Positions 36,801 to 43,691 of a DNA stretch of 64,000 nucleotides are shown in pieces. Position 1 is the stretch's first letter. Each line of letters opens with the position of its first letter. Origin of the DNA: Brevundimonas lutea (GTDB taxonomy: Bacteria; Pseudomonadota; Alphaproteobacteria; Caulobacterales; Caulobacteraceae); assembly GCF_003704105.1 (NCBI RefSeq), contig NZ_QUOQ01000008.1, positions 1-64,000 on the forward strand, given 5' to 3'. Position numbers and translations under genes: made by a program. The notes under the pieces were generated by a model. The model was not told the origin of the DNA. It saw only the letters and a list, made by a program, of their open reading frames with translations, and did no database searches.

Positions 36801-37736
36801 ATGGCCTCCCCCGATTCCGCCAACCGGCCCGTGGCGCGCGCGCCGCTGTCGCGCACTACCCTGCTGGGCATCGCCGGGGTGGGGGTCTGCGCCCTGATCT
36901 GGGGCACGACTTGGTACGGCATCACCCTCCAGTTCGGCGTAGTCGAGCCGCTGGTCTCCATCGTCTGGCGTTTCGGTCTGGCCTCGGTGATCCTGGGTCT
37001 GGCCTGCATGGTCATGCGCTGGCCCCTGACCCTGACGCGGGATCAGCACCTGGCCGCTTTCTTCCAGGGCCTGTTCGCCTTTTCGATCAGCTACAGCTTC
37101 ACCTATGCGGCCGAGCATCACGTCGCCTCCGCCATCGTGGCGGTCACCTTCGCGGCCTTGACCTTCCTGAATCTGATCCTGTTCCGGGTGGCGGCGGGGC
37201 AGAGGGCGGCGGCGGCGTCCTGGGCCGGGGCGGTTCTGGGGGTCGCGGGCGTGGCGGTGCTGTCCGGCGGCGAGATTCTGGGGGCGGGCTTCGATCGCGA
37301 GGCGGCGCTGGGAGTCGGTCTGGCCCTGGTCGCGACCACGGCCTCGGCCTTCGGCAACTTCTTCGCCTGGCGCGGTCAGAACGCGGGCTCGGCTGTCATT
37401 CCCTCCACCGCCTGGGCCATGGCCTATGGCACGGGGCTGCTGGCGCTCTGGGGTCTGGCGACTGGGGTCGAGTGGTCGATCGAGCCGACCGCCCGCTATC
37501 TCGGTTCGCTGGCCTATCTAGCCGTTTTCGGGTCGGTCATCGCCTTCGGCCTGTATTTCACCATCGCCCGGGTGATCGGCTACACCATGGCCAGCTACAT
37601 CTCGGCCCTGACGCCGCCTATCGCCATGCTGGTGTCCGTCGCCTTCGAAGGCGCGCGGTTTGGCTGGACGGCGCTGATCGGGCTGGCGATCGTGCTGGCG
37701 GGTCAGGCGCTGCTGATCCGCGCGCCGAAGCGATGA
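36801..37736 (+). CDS. EamA/DMT-family transporter
   Basis: A 311-residue inner-membrane protein with ten hydrophobic segments and two EamA repeats, beginning LLGIAGVGVCALIWGTTWYGITLQFG and VGLALVATTASAFGNFFAWRG. Proteins of this family export metabolites such as amino acids or purines, but the substrate cannot be told here. ATG 36801 is the first start giving a normal N-terminus; the longer in-frame reading from 36576 is not convincing. It is divergent from the lipoprotein at 36706. Confidence 0.87.
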   Translation: MASPDSANRPVARAPLSRTTLLGIAGVGVCALIWGTTWYGITLQFGVVEPLVSIVWRFGLASVILGLACMVMRWPLTLTRDQHLAAFFQGLFAFSISYSFTYAAEHHVASAIVAVTFAALTFLNLILFRVAAGQRAAAASWAGAVLGVAGVAVLSGGEILGAGFDREAALGVGLALVATTASAFGNFFAWRGQNAGSAVIPSTAWAMAYGTGLLALWGLATGVEWSIEPTARYLGSLAYLAVFGSVIAFGLYFTIARVIGYTMASYISALTPPIAMLVSVAFEGARFGWTALIGLAIVLAGQALLIRAPKR

Positions 37737-37743
37737 TCAACGC

Positions 37744-37762
37744 GTTCGCCTGAGACGCGAAC
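37744..37762. promoter_or_regulatory. Inverted repeat upstream of spmX, candidate activator site
   Basis: GTTCGC (37744-37749), seven bases, GCGAAC (37757-37762) is a perfect inverted repeat centred at 37753, about 80 bases before the start predicted from the sigma-54 promoter. That distance suits a bacterial enhancer-binding protein; TacA is the known activator of spmX in Caulobacter. That TacA binds this particular repeat is my inference. Confidence 0.45.
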
Positions 37763-37806
37763 CTGCGCCCCATTCCCGACATCGGCGTATAGTGAACGAG
37801 GAGTTA

Positions 37807-37821
37807 CGGCCCGGGCCTTGC
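37807..37821 (+). promoter_or_regulatory. Sigma-54-type promoter of spmX
   Basis: CGGCCCGGGCCTTGC matches TGGCACG-N4-TTGC at 10 of 11 fixed positions less one (C for T, C for A) with the essential GG and GC dinucleotides at exact spacing. Transcription would start near 37833, 25 bases before the ATG at 37858. spmX of Caulobacter is known to be transcribed by sigma-54 with TacA. Confidence 0.7.
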
Positions 37822-37857
37822 TGCGCTTCGGTCAGGCGGGCCGGCCGCCGTGTCGTT

Positions 37858-39150
37858 ATGGGTCAAGGGTCAGTGACGGAACGCAAGAAGGTCTCCCGTG
37901 AGGGGATCGCCCTGATCAAGAGCCTGGAGGGCCTGCGCACCACGGCGCAGAAGGCCGGCGACGGCCGTTGGGTGATCGGTTATGGCCACACCGCCTCGGC
38001 CCGCGAGGGCGCTCGGCTGACGGCGGACGAGGCCGAGTTGCTGTTGCAGTACGACCTCCTGCCCATCGTCGCCGCCCTGAACCAGACCGTCACCCGCGAG
38101 ATCAATCAGCACCAGTTCGACGCCTTGGCCTCCTATGGGCTCAGCCTGGGGGCGGCCCGCCTGCGCGGTTCGCCGGTGATCCAGGCCATCAACGAGGGCC
38201 GGCTTCAGGCTGCCGCCGCCGCCATCGCCGAGGACGACCGCACGCCGGCCAGCGCGCCGGCCGCGCCCATGGCCCAGCGTCGACGGGGAGCCGAACGCGC
38301 CCTGTTCTTGACCGACCCCGCCCGCGCGGTGACCGTGGACGACTTGCTCGCCGCTCCGCTTCCGTTCGCCGATGCGGCCTCCATCGCGGCCGTCGAGCCA
38401 GAGCCGGTGGTGGTCGAGGAAGCCGAGACGCCGGAAGTCGCCGCCTTTCCGGCCGTCGAGACGTCTCTCATCGAAGCGCCGGACGAGGCGACGCTGGACG
38501 CCGCGCCGCAGGCCGACGTGGCGACCGAAGGCGGCGTGCTGCGCGACACCCGCGCCGACGCCGTGGCGGCGCTGCTGTCCGATACCCCCCTGGCGGCGGG
38601 CGCCGTGGCCGAAGCGTCAAGCAGCGACCGCCTGATCATGGCTGAGCCGGCCGCGGATGCGGTGTCGGCTCCTGTCGCCGAGGAGACCCTCGAGCAATTT
38701 CCAACCGGCGAGCAACGCCTCGCCGGGGCTGACCTTCCATCGACCGACATCGCGTCCGTGGCGGCCATGGACGCATCGGCCGTCGAAGCGTCGCGCGCTG
38801 GCCCCGGCAACAGCTTCGCCCGGCAGGCCGAGGACGATGTGCTGACCGGGTCGCGGCCCCGGCCGGGAATCGTGCGCCACGCGCCGGACACGGAAGACGC
38901 CGGGCCGCGCACGCGGGTGGTCGAGACCCTGGCGTTTCTGGGCCTGGGCGCGCTCGGCTTCATCACCTTCGGGGCGGCGCTGGGCGCCTTCCGTCTGGCC
39001 GCAGATCGCGAGCTGGACGGCGACCAGACCCGGCTGATCGCCTGGACCCTGACCCTGATCGCCGCCGCTTGCGTCGGCGTGGCCGCGCATCAGTTGCACA
39101 AGCGCTACGGCTCGGACGCGGTGCTACCTCCGCAAGACAAGGCGGACTAG
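37858..39150 (+). CDS. spmX: SpmX-type developmental regulator with degenerate lysozyme domain
   Basis: A 430-residue protein with the exact architecture of Caulobacter SpmX: an N-terminal GH24 phage-lysozyme-like domain (about 1-145), a long acidic Pro/Ala/Glu-rich disordered region (about 165-350), and two C-terminal transmembrane helices ([21 protein letters not shown] and [20 protein letters not shown]). SpmX localises to the old pole, and recruits and activates the histidine kinase DivJ. Of the lysozyme triad Glu24 is kept (SLEGLR), but the Asp position is Ala33 and the Thr position is Val39, as expected of a co-opted, inactivated muramidase. No signal peptide is present. ATG 37858 fits the sigma-54 promoter; GTG 37792 lies upstream of it and GTG 37873 is another possibility. 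Confidence 0.88.
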   Translation: MGQGSVTERKKVSREGIALIKSLEGLRTTAQKAGDGRWVIGYGHTASAREGARLTADEAELLLQYDLLPIVAALNQTVTREINQHQFDALASYGLSLGAARLRGSPVIQAINEGRLQAAAAAIAEDDRTPASAPAAPMAQRRRGAERALFLTDPARAVTVDDLLAAPLPFADAASIAAVEPEPVVVEEAETPEVAAFPAVETSLIEAPDEATLDAAPQADVATEGGVLRDTRADAVAALLSDTPLAAGAVAEASSSDRLIMAEPAADAVSAPVAEETLEQFPTGEQRLAGADLPSTDIASVAAMDASAVEASRAGPGNSFARQAEDDVLTGSRPRPGIVRHAPDTEDAGPRTRVVETLAFLGLGALGFITFGAALGAFRLAADRELDGDQTRLIAWTLTLIAAACVGVAAHQLHKRYGSDAVLPPQDKAD

Positions 39151-39190
39151 GCGGTTCCGGGACGGGCGGGACGGTGCTAACTCCGCCGTC

Positions 39191-40354
39191 ATGAGCATTC
39201 CCAACGCCCCCCAATCGATGGACTTCGGCCTCGGCGAGAACGCCGACATGATCCGCGAGACCACCGCCCGCTGGGCCGCCGACCGCCTGGCGCCGCGCGC
39301 CGCCGAGATCGACGAGAAGAACGAATTCGCCCGCGACCTCTGGCCCGAAATGGGCGAGCTAGGGCTGCACGGCATCACGGTCGAGGAGGAATTCGGCGGC
39401 CTGGGCCTGGGCTATCTGGAGCACGTCGTGGCGATGGAGGAGGTGTCGCGCGCCTCGGCCTCGATCGGCCTCAGCTACGGCGCCCACTCCAACCTGTGCG
39501 TCAACCAGATCCGCCGTTGGGGCACGGACGAGCAGAAGCGCAAGTATCTGCCGGGCCTGATCTCGGGGGAGCATGTCGGGTCGCTGGCCATGTCCGAGGC
39601 CGGGTCGGGCTCGGACGTCATGTCGATGAAGACCAGGGCAGAGAAGAAGGGCGACCGCTACGTCCTGAACGGCACGAAATTCTGGATCACCAACGCCCCC
39701 TCGGCCGAGACCCTGGTGGTCTATGCCCGCACCGGCGACGGCAACGGCGGGGTCACGGCCTTCCTGATCGAAAAGGGCATGAAGGGTTTCAGCGTCTCCA
39801 AGAAGCTGGACAAGATGGGCATGCGCGGCTCCGACACCGCCGAGCTCGTGTTCGAGGACTGCGAAGTCCCGGCCGAGAACATCATGGGCGGCGAGGGCAG
39901 GGGGGCGGCCGTGCTGATGTCCGGCCTCGATTATGAGCGCGCCGTGCTGTCGGCAGGACCCCTGGGGATCATGCAGGCGGCGCTGGACGTGGTGCTACCC
40001 TATGTCCGCGAGAGGAAGCAGTTCGGCAAGCCGATCGGATCGTTCCAGCTGATGCAGGCCAAGGTGGCCGACATGTACGTCGCCCTGAACAGCGCCCGGA
40101 CCTATGTCTATGCCGTGGCCAAGGCCTGTGACGCCGGCCGGACCACCCGCTATGACGCCGCAGGAGCCATCCTGCTGGCCAGCGAGAACGCGGTGAAGGT
40201 TACGCTGGAAGCGGTTCAGGCCCTGGGCGGCGCGGGCTACACCAAGGAATGGCCGGTCGAACGCCTGGTCCGCGACGCCAAGCTGTACGACATCGGCGCC
40301 GGAACCAACGAGATCAGGCGGTTCCTGATCGGACGGGAGTTGCTGGGGGCCTGA
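39191..40354 (+). CDS. ivd: Isovaleryl-CoA dehydrogenase
   Basis: A 387-residue FAD acyl-CoA dehydrogenase of leucine catabolism, oxidising isovaleryl-CoA to 3-methylcrotonyl-CoA. FAD-binding segments [29 protein letters not shown] and FWITNAP, and the C-terminal [36 protein letters not shown], are family standard. The catalytic Glu of isovaleryl-CoA dehydrogenases sits in [13 protein letters not shown], and the alternate position used by short-chain enzymes (YEGT) reads IGAGT, supporting this subgroup. The rest of the leucine pathway is not in the window. Confidence 0.9.
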   Translation: MSIPNAPQSMDFGLGENADMIRETTARWAADRLAPRAAEIDEKNEFARDLWPEMGELGLHGITVEEEFGGLGLGYLEHVVAMEEVSRASASIGLSYGAHSNLCVNQIRRWGTDEQKRKYLPGLISGEHVGSLAMSEAGSGSDVMSMKTRAEKKGDRYVLNGTKFWITNAPSAETLVVYARTGDGNGGVTAFLIEKGMKGFSVSKKLDKMGMRGSDTAELVFEDCEVPAENIMGGEGRGAAVLMSGLDYERAVLSAGPLGIMQAALDVVLPYVRERKQFGKPIGSFQLMQAKVADMYVALNSARTYVYAVAKACDAGRTTRYDAAGAILLASENAVKVTLEAVQALGGAGYTKEWPVERLVRDAKLYDIGAGTNEIRRFLIGRELLGA

Positions 40355-40360
40355 CGACAA

Positions 40361-40387
40361 AGGGGCCCGGCCGATGGCCGAGCCCCT
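40361..40387. terminator. Bidirectional hairpin between convergent genes
   Basis: AGGGGC-C-CGGCC, loop GAT, GGCCG-A-GCCCCT: a long stem with one mismatch between ivd (plus strand) and the gene starting at 41242 (minus strand). On the minus strand it runs into TTTG. It probably ends both transcripts. Confidence 0.7.
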
Positions 40388-40408
40388 CGCGAGATGACCG
40401 GATCCCGA

Positions 40409-41242
40409 TCAGGTGCGGGACTTGTCGGCCTTGCTGTCGTGAATCTTCTCGCCGTCGCCGGTGCCGCCTTCGGAGACGTCGCCGACATAGGGGTTGGCGG
40501 CCTCGGTCTGGACGCCCTTGGGTCGGCTGGAGCGCCAGTTGTCGAAGTCTGACGAGAATTTCTGGCGACGCTCGGTGCGCCAGGTCGAATAGTCGTCGTC
40601 GAAGGATTTCAGCTGCTGCTCGCGCCAGTGGAGGTAGTCGGGCTCGAAGTCGTGGCGGCCCTGACCGCGCTCGCGGTCATTCCAGATGTCGGCGCCGGGC
40701 GCATAGCCCCGGTCGTCATAGTCGGACGAGGCGTAGCCCCGCTGATACCGGTCTTGCCCCTGGCCGCCCGACCGCCAGTCGGAGCGGCCCTGGCTGTATC
40801 GGGACGATCCGGAGCGGTCCTGCTCACCTTGGTCGTAACGGCCTCGGCCGCTGACCCCGTAGTCGCGGCCGAATTCGCCGGACTGCCAGCGCGGGCCGGG
40901 GTTGTGGGAGTGGTCCTCGCGATAGTCGTCGTAGTCGGACCGGGTGTAGCGGCTGTCGCTTGAGCCAGAGCGATAGCCACGGTCCTGATGCCACGGCCGT
41001 TCGTAGCGGGCGGTGTCGTAGCCTTGATCATGTCGCGATTGGTGGCCGGCGTCGTAGCCTTGGTCCTGGCTGACGTCGCGGGGCGTGGCGTCGTCGCCGA
41101 GGCGCTGCGCGTAGCGGTTGCGATCCTGGTCCTCGCCTTGCCAGCTGCGAGGCTCTGCTGAGCCATATTCCACGGGGCGGTCGGTTTCGTCGCGCCGGCG
41201 GCCGAAGTCGTCCTGGGCGCGGTGTCGGAAGGGATTTTGCAT
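40409..41242 (-). CDS. Disordered Asp/Arg/Tyr/Ser-rich protein
   Basis: A 277-residue, extremely hydrophilic protein with no hydrophobic segment. The middle (about 30-190) is low-complexity and rich in Arg, Asp, Tyr, Ser, Gly and Gln, so intrinsically disordered. Near the C-terminus an imperfect 16-residue repeat is seen, DYLHWREQQLKSFDDD and DYSTWRTERRQKFSSD, a feature of SWFGD-like proteins in Caulobacterales and Sphingomonadales. I know no function. ATG 41242 has AGGAG upstream. It lies beside the stress sigma factor locus, although its own promoter does not clearly match EcfG. Confidence 0.8.
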   Translation of the reverse strand: MQNPFRHRAQDDFGRRRDETDRPVEYGSAEPRSWQGEDQDRNRYAQRLGDDATPRDVSQDQGYDAGHQSRHDQGYDTARYERPWHQDRGYRSGSSDSRYTRSDYDDYREDHSHNPGPRWQSGEFGRDYGVSGRGRYDQGEQDRSGSSRYSQGRSDWRSGGQGQDRYQRGYASSDYDDRGYAPGADIWNDRERGQGRHDFEPDYLHWREQQLKSFDDDYSTWRTERRQKFSSDFDNWRSSRPKGVQTEAANPYVGDVSEGGTGDGEKIHDSKADKSRT

Positions 41243-41364
41243 GGCGGTGCAGTCTCCTGTTGAGGATGCCGCGACTACCCACCGACCGCCCCGAATGTTC
41301 CCCAGCCAACACCGCTTTTCAAACGGCAAAGCTTCCCCTAGGTTGGGTTATGAGGGGGATCGCC

Positions 41365-41526
41365 GTGGATCAGACGCCGGACAAGCGCCGACGCCGAACG
41401 CAGATCGTGGATGATCGGCTGAGCGCCGCCTTCCGCGCCGTGGAAGCCCAGGCGTTACCGGAGGCTGTGCGCGACCTGATCAATCGGCCCGAGGCTCCGG
41501 ACCGCCGACGGGATCGACGCAGCTAG
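41365..41526 (+). CDS. NepR-like small anti-sigma factor (candidate)
   Basis: A 53-residue basic peptide, MDQTPDKRRRRTQIVDD then RLSAAFRAVEAQALPEAVRDLI, with a pattern like the NepR core (L...Y/F..V......P......LI). NepR binds EcfG and is released by PhyR under stress. It is convergent with an EcfG-type sigma gene, and the two overlap by four bases (shared CTAG). GTG 41365 has a GAGGGG ribosome site six bases before it, better than ATG 41350, which would add five residues. The convergent layout is unlike the usual nepR-ecfG operon, and the similarity is modest. Confidence 0.6.
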   Translation: MDQTPDKRRRRTQIVDDRLSAAFRAVEAQALPEAVRDLINRPEAPDRRRDRRS

Positions 41527-42089
41527 CGCCAATCGGGGTGGTGGTCACCCCGGTCAATGTCCAGCAGTTCCGCCAGACGGTTGCGGGCGCGGTTGACGCG
41601 GCTCTTGATGGTGCCGAGGGCGCACCCGGCGATCTCGGCCGCCTCCTCGTAGGAGAGCCCCGCTGCACCAACCATGACGATGGCCTCGCGGTGCTCGGCG
41701 GGAAGCTGATCGAGGGCGTCCTGAAGCTCTTTGAGCTCCAGGGAAGGTAGTTGGGCCGCGGGCGAGGACAGGCCGGCTGCGTGGTGGCCGTCCTCGTCCG
41801 CGACCTCGCGGCGGCGTTTGCCGGCGGCGCTGTACCAACTGTTTCGCAGGATCGTGAACAGCCAGGCGCGCAGATTGCTGCCCGGCTGGAACTTGGCGCG
41901 GTGAGCCCAGGCCTTGGTCAGGGTTTCCTGCACCAGGTCGTCGGCGTCGGAAGCGTCGCGCGACAGGGAGTAGGCGAAGGCCCGCAATGACGGGGCGAGG
42001 GCGATGACGCCGCTGCGCCAGTCATCGACGTCGATCACGCCGGATCGACTGGCGGCCATGGCGTCGAAGGGAAGGGCGGAACTGAGCAT
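41523..42089 (-). CDS. EcfG-type (ECF15) RNA polymerase sigma factor
   Basis: About 188 residues. Sigma region 2 is LRAFAYSLSRDASDADDLVQETLTKAWAHRAKFQPGSNLRAWLFTILRNSWYS and region 4 is LDQLPAEHREAIVMVGAAGLSYEEAAEIAGCALGTIKSRVNRARNRLAELL. These match the general stress sigma factor EcfG closely. A perfect EcfG promoter at 42137-42162 implies autoregulation. The in-frame start at 42152 falls inside that promoter, so I choose ATG 42089 (ATG 42059 is possible). Whether this is the main EcfG or a paralogue cannot be told: phyR and its kinase are not adjacent. Confidence 0.88.
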   Translation of the reverse strand: MLSSALPFDAMAASRSGVIDVDDWRSGVIALAPSLRAFAYSLSRDASDADDLVQETLTKAWAHRAKFQPGSNLRAWLFTILRNSWYSAAGKRRREVADEDGHHAAGLSSPAAQLPSLELKELQDALDQLPAEHREAIVMVGAAGLSYEEAAEIAGCALGTIKSRVNRARNRLAELLDIDRGDHHPDWR

Positions 42090-42136
42090 GAGAAACCCGG
42101 CGAGGAGCGAGGTCCCTGCCGACCTCGCCCAAGCTG

Positions 42137-42162
42137 AACGCACCCCTTCCAAGGGCCGTTCC
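42137..42162 (-). promoter_or_regulatory. EcfG-type promoter of the ECF sigma gene
   Basis: On the minus strand: GGAAC (42162-42158), 17 bases, CGTT (42140-42137). A perfect general-stress promoter, with transcription expected near 42130, about 40 bases before the ATG at 42089. Confidence 0.85.
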
Positions 42163-42203
42163 TATGCTCGCTAGGCGACATTCCCACGACGCTTCGGCCA
42201 AGG

Positions 42204-42233
42204 AAAAAGGGCCGCCCCCAGGGACGGCCCTTT
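42204..42233 (-). terminator. Terminator of the KGG-motif gene
   Basis: AAAGGGCCG (42206-42214) and CGGCCCTTT (42225-42233) form a perfect 9-base stem with a 10-base loop; on the minus strand it is followed by TTTTT. It ends transcription from the gene stopping at 42254, upstream of the sigma factor promoter. Confidence 0.85.
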
Positions 42234-42253
42234 CCCGAATTCCGAGATGTCGA

Positions 42254-42481
42254 TCAGACCCGCGGCGACGGCGGCTCGCCGGGACGTCGCGACCCGTGGG
42301 ACGCCTCTCCGCCCTTGCGGCCGGCTTGGGCGGCCAGGGACCGATCTTGGGAGAAACTGCGCTTTTCACTAGGGACGCTGGCGCCCCCCTTGCGAGCGAT
42401 TTCGCGCTGTCGCTCGGGATCCATGGAAGCAAAACCGCGCTTGGAGGCGCCGTTTGGACGATGGGGCGTCGACTGGGCCAT
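42254..42481 (-). CDS. KGG-motif general stress protein
   Basis: A 75-residue hydrophilic protein with two KGG repeats: DPERQREIARKGGASV and SLAAQAGRKGGEASHG. KGG (stress-induced, con-10-like) proteins are small, basic and abundant in stationary or stressed cells. A near-perfect EcfG promoter lies at 42528-42552 and a strong terminator follows the stop, so it is a single-gene unit. GGGA is ten bases before the ATG. Confidence 0.87.
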   Translation of the reverse strand: MAQSTPHRPNGASKRGFASMDPERQREIARKGGASVPSEKRSFSQDRSLAAQAGRKGGEASHGSRRPGEPPSPRV

Positions 42482-42527
42482 TCTACTGATTCCCTACAGG
42501 TTTGAGCGGGGCGGTGTTGTGGATTTG

Positions 42528-42552
42528 AACCCTATGTACGGGCGAAGGTTCC
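42528..42552 (-). promoter_or_regulatory. EcfG-type promoter of the KGG-motif gene
   Basis: Minus strand: GGAAC (42552-42548), 16 bases, GGTT (42531-42528). One mismatch (G for C) to GGAAC-N16-CGTT at the least conserved position. Transcription would start near 42521, 40 bases before the ATG. Confidence 0.6.
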
Positions 42553-42579
42553 GCACGGCTTCGACCGCGACCACACGTC

Positions 42580-42750
42580 TCAGCTGGCCCCGTCGTGCGG
42601 TCGGGAATCGCCGGGATCGCCGCCGCCCGGCTCGGGCTGAGGCAGTTCCTCAGGCGTTTCAGCCGGCTGGATTTCCGGTTGGCCGGCGGGGCCGCCCGGC
42701 TCGATCTCGGGCTGAGGAACGCCGGCGGGCGTGGGCTCGATATAGGTCAT
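42580..42750 (-). CDS. Small Pro/Glu-rich peptide
   Basis: A 56-residue acidic, proline-rich peptide (MTYIEPTPAGVPQPEIEP...) without a hydrophobic segment; I recognise no family. Its AAGGAGAG ribosome site eight bases before the ATG is strong, which supports expression. It lies back to back with a DUF883-like gene (142 bases between starts) and shares the same stress island. A GGAAC at 42825-42821 on its strand has no good -10 partner. Confidence 0.65.
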   Translation of the reverse strand: MTYIEPTPAGVPQPEIEPGGPAGQPEIQPAETPEELPQPEPGGGDPGDSRPHDGAS

Positions 42751-42828
42751 GGACGCTCTCCTTGTGGTCTGGGGAGAACGCGCCGAGCGGCCCGATCGTT
42801 CGCGCCGATCTGTGACCCGCGTTCCTTC

Positions 42829-42853
42829 GGAACCGCGATGCGAACTCAGGGTT
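42829..42853 (+). promoter_or_regulatory. EcfG-type promoter of the DUF883-like gene
   Basis: GGAAC (42829-42833), 16 bases, GGTT (42850-42853): one mismatch to the consensus, as at 42528-42552. The GGAAC is half of a palindrome GTTCCTTCGGAAC (42821-42833), placing a second GGAAC on the other strand. Confidence 0.55.
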
Positions 42854-42891
42854 TCGACCTCGACCCCCACCGCCACCCGAGGAGCCGCGCC

Positions 42892-43236
42892 ATGAGCAAC
42901 ATCGATCCCGCCGCTATCAGCCCCGAGGACATCGACGACCTGAACGGCTCCGGCGTCGCGCCGCGTGATCCGTCGACCTATCGCCGCCCTGGCGTGCGCG
43001 ACAGCGTGCGCGAGGATATCCGTCATGGACGCGACTGGGCCCGCGAACGGGCAGGCCGCACCGAGGCGCACATCCGCGAGCACCCGCTGGAATCGACGCT
43101 GTGGGCGCTCGGCGCCGGCGTGATCCTGGGCATTCTGATCTCGCGCTCAAGACCGGCGTTTCACGACCCATTGCCACGCTCGGGCGATGAGGTCTTAAGC
43201 TTCCCTCCGTGCTCAGACCTGGGGAGGGAAGCATGA
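42892..43236 (+). CDS. DUF883/ElaB-like membrane-tethered stress protein
   Basis: A 114-residue protein: acidic N-terminus, an amphipathic Arg-rich segment (SVREDIRHGRDWARERAGRTEAHIREHP), then one short membrane helix (STLWALGAGVILGILIS) and a tail. The REHPLxSTLWALGAGVILG pattern is like ElaB/YqjD/DUF883 proteins, which tether ribosomes or other partners to the inner membrane in stationary phase. ATG 42892 has GGAG seven bases before it. The stop overlaps the next ATG (ATGA). Confidence 0.75.
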   Translation: MSNIDPAAISPEDIDDLNGSGVAPRDPSTYRRPGVRDSVREDIRHGRDWARERAGRTEAHIREHPLESTLWALGAGVILGILISRSRPAFHDPLPRSGDEVLSFPPCSDLGREA

Positions 43237-43682
43237 CCACGACCAACGCGCCGATGACGGTGCGCACGCCTTGGCACCTATGGGTGGTGGGGATCATCGC
43301 CGTGCTGTGGAATGGCTTTGGCGGATACGACTTCACCATGAGCGTGACGCAGGGCGAGGCCTATTTCCGCTCGATGGGCATGACCGACGCCCAAATCGCC
43401 TATTACGACGCCATGCCGACCTGGATGTACGCGCCCTGGGTGCTGGGCGTGTGGGGCGCGGTGGCGGGCAGCATCCTGTTGCTGTTGCGCTCGCGTTACG
43501 CCTTCCACGCCTTCGCCCTGTCGATGGTCGGGCTGATCGTCAGCCTGATCTACGCCTTCGGTCTGTCGAACGGAGCGGAGGTGATGGGTTCGGCCATCTA
43601 CATGCAGTTCGTCATCCTGGCCGGGGCGCTGTTCTTCCTCTGGTACTCGTGGATGATGATGAAGCGGGGCGTTCTGCGCTAA
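43233..43682 (+). CDS. Small four-helix membrane protein
   Basis: A 149-residue integral membrane protein with four predicted helices (near HLWVVGIIAVLWNGFGGYDF, PWVLGVWGAVAGSILLLL, AFALSMVGLIVSLIYAFGL and YMQFVILAGALFFLWYSWMMM). It belongs to a family often annotated, without evidence, as sugar transporter-like. A GGGGAGGGA ribosome site precedes the ATG. It overlaps the DUF883-like gene, so it is probably stress-induced as well. Confidence 0.78.
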   Translation: MTTTNAPMTVRTPWHLWVVGIIAVLWNGFGGYDFTMSVTQGEAYFRSMGMTDAQIAYYDAMPTWMYAPWVLGVWGAVAGSILLLLRSRYAFHAFALSMVGLIVSLIYAFGLSNGAEVMGSAIYMQFVILAGALFFLWYSWMMMKRGVLR

Positions 43683-43691
43683 GCAGGGGGC

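Noticed and set aside
41280..41301. GGAAC on the minus strand upstream of the disordered protein gene, a possible EcfG -35.
   Set aside because: At 16 and 17 bases the following tetramers are GGGT and GGTA, too far from CGTT.
42090..42152. Upstream ATG 42152 as start of the ECF sigma gene.
   Set aside because: It lies between the -35 and -10 of the gene's own perfect EcfG promoter, so it would not be in the mRNA.
42515..42540. GGGTTCAAATCC on the minus strand, resembling a tRNA T-loop.
   Set aside because: The flanking bases do not pair into a five-base T-stem and no cloverleaf can be drawn; it is part of the KGG gene promoter region.
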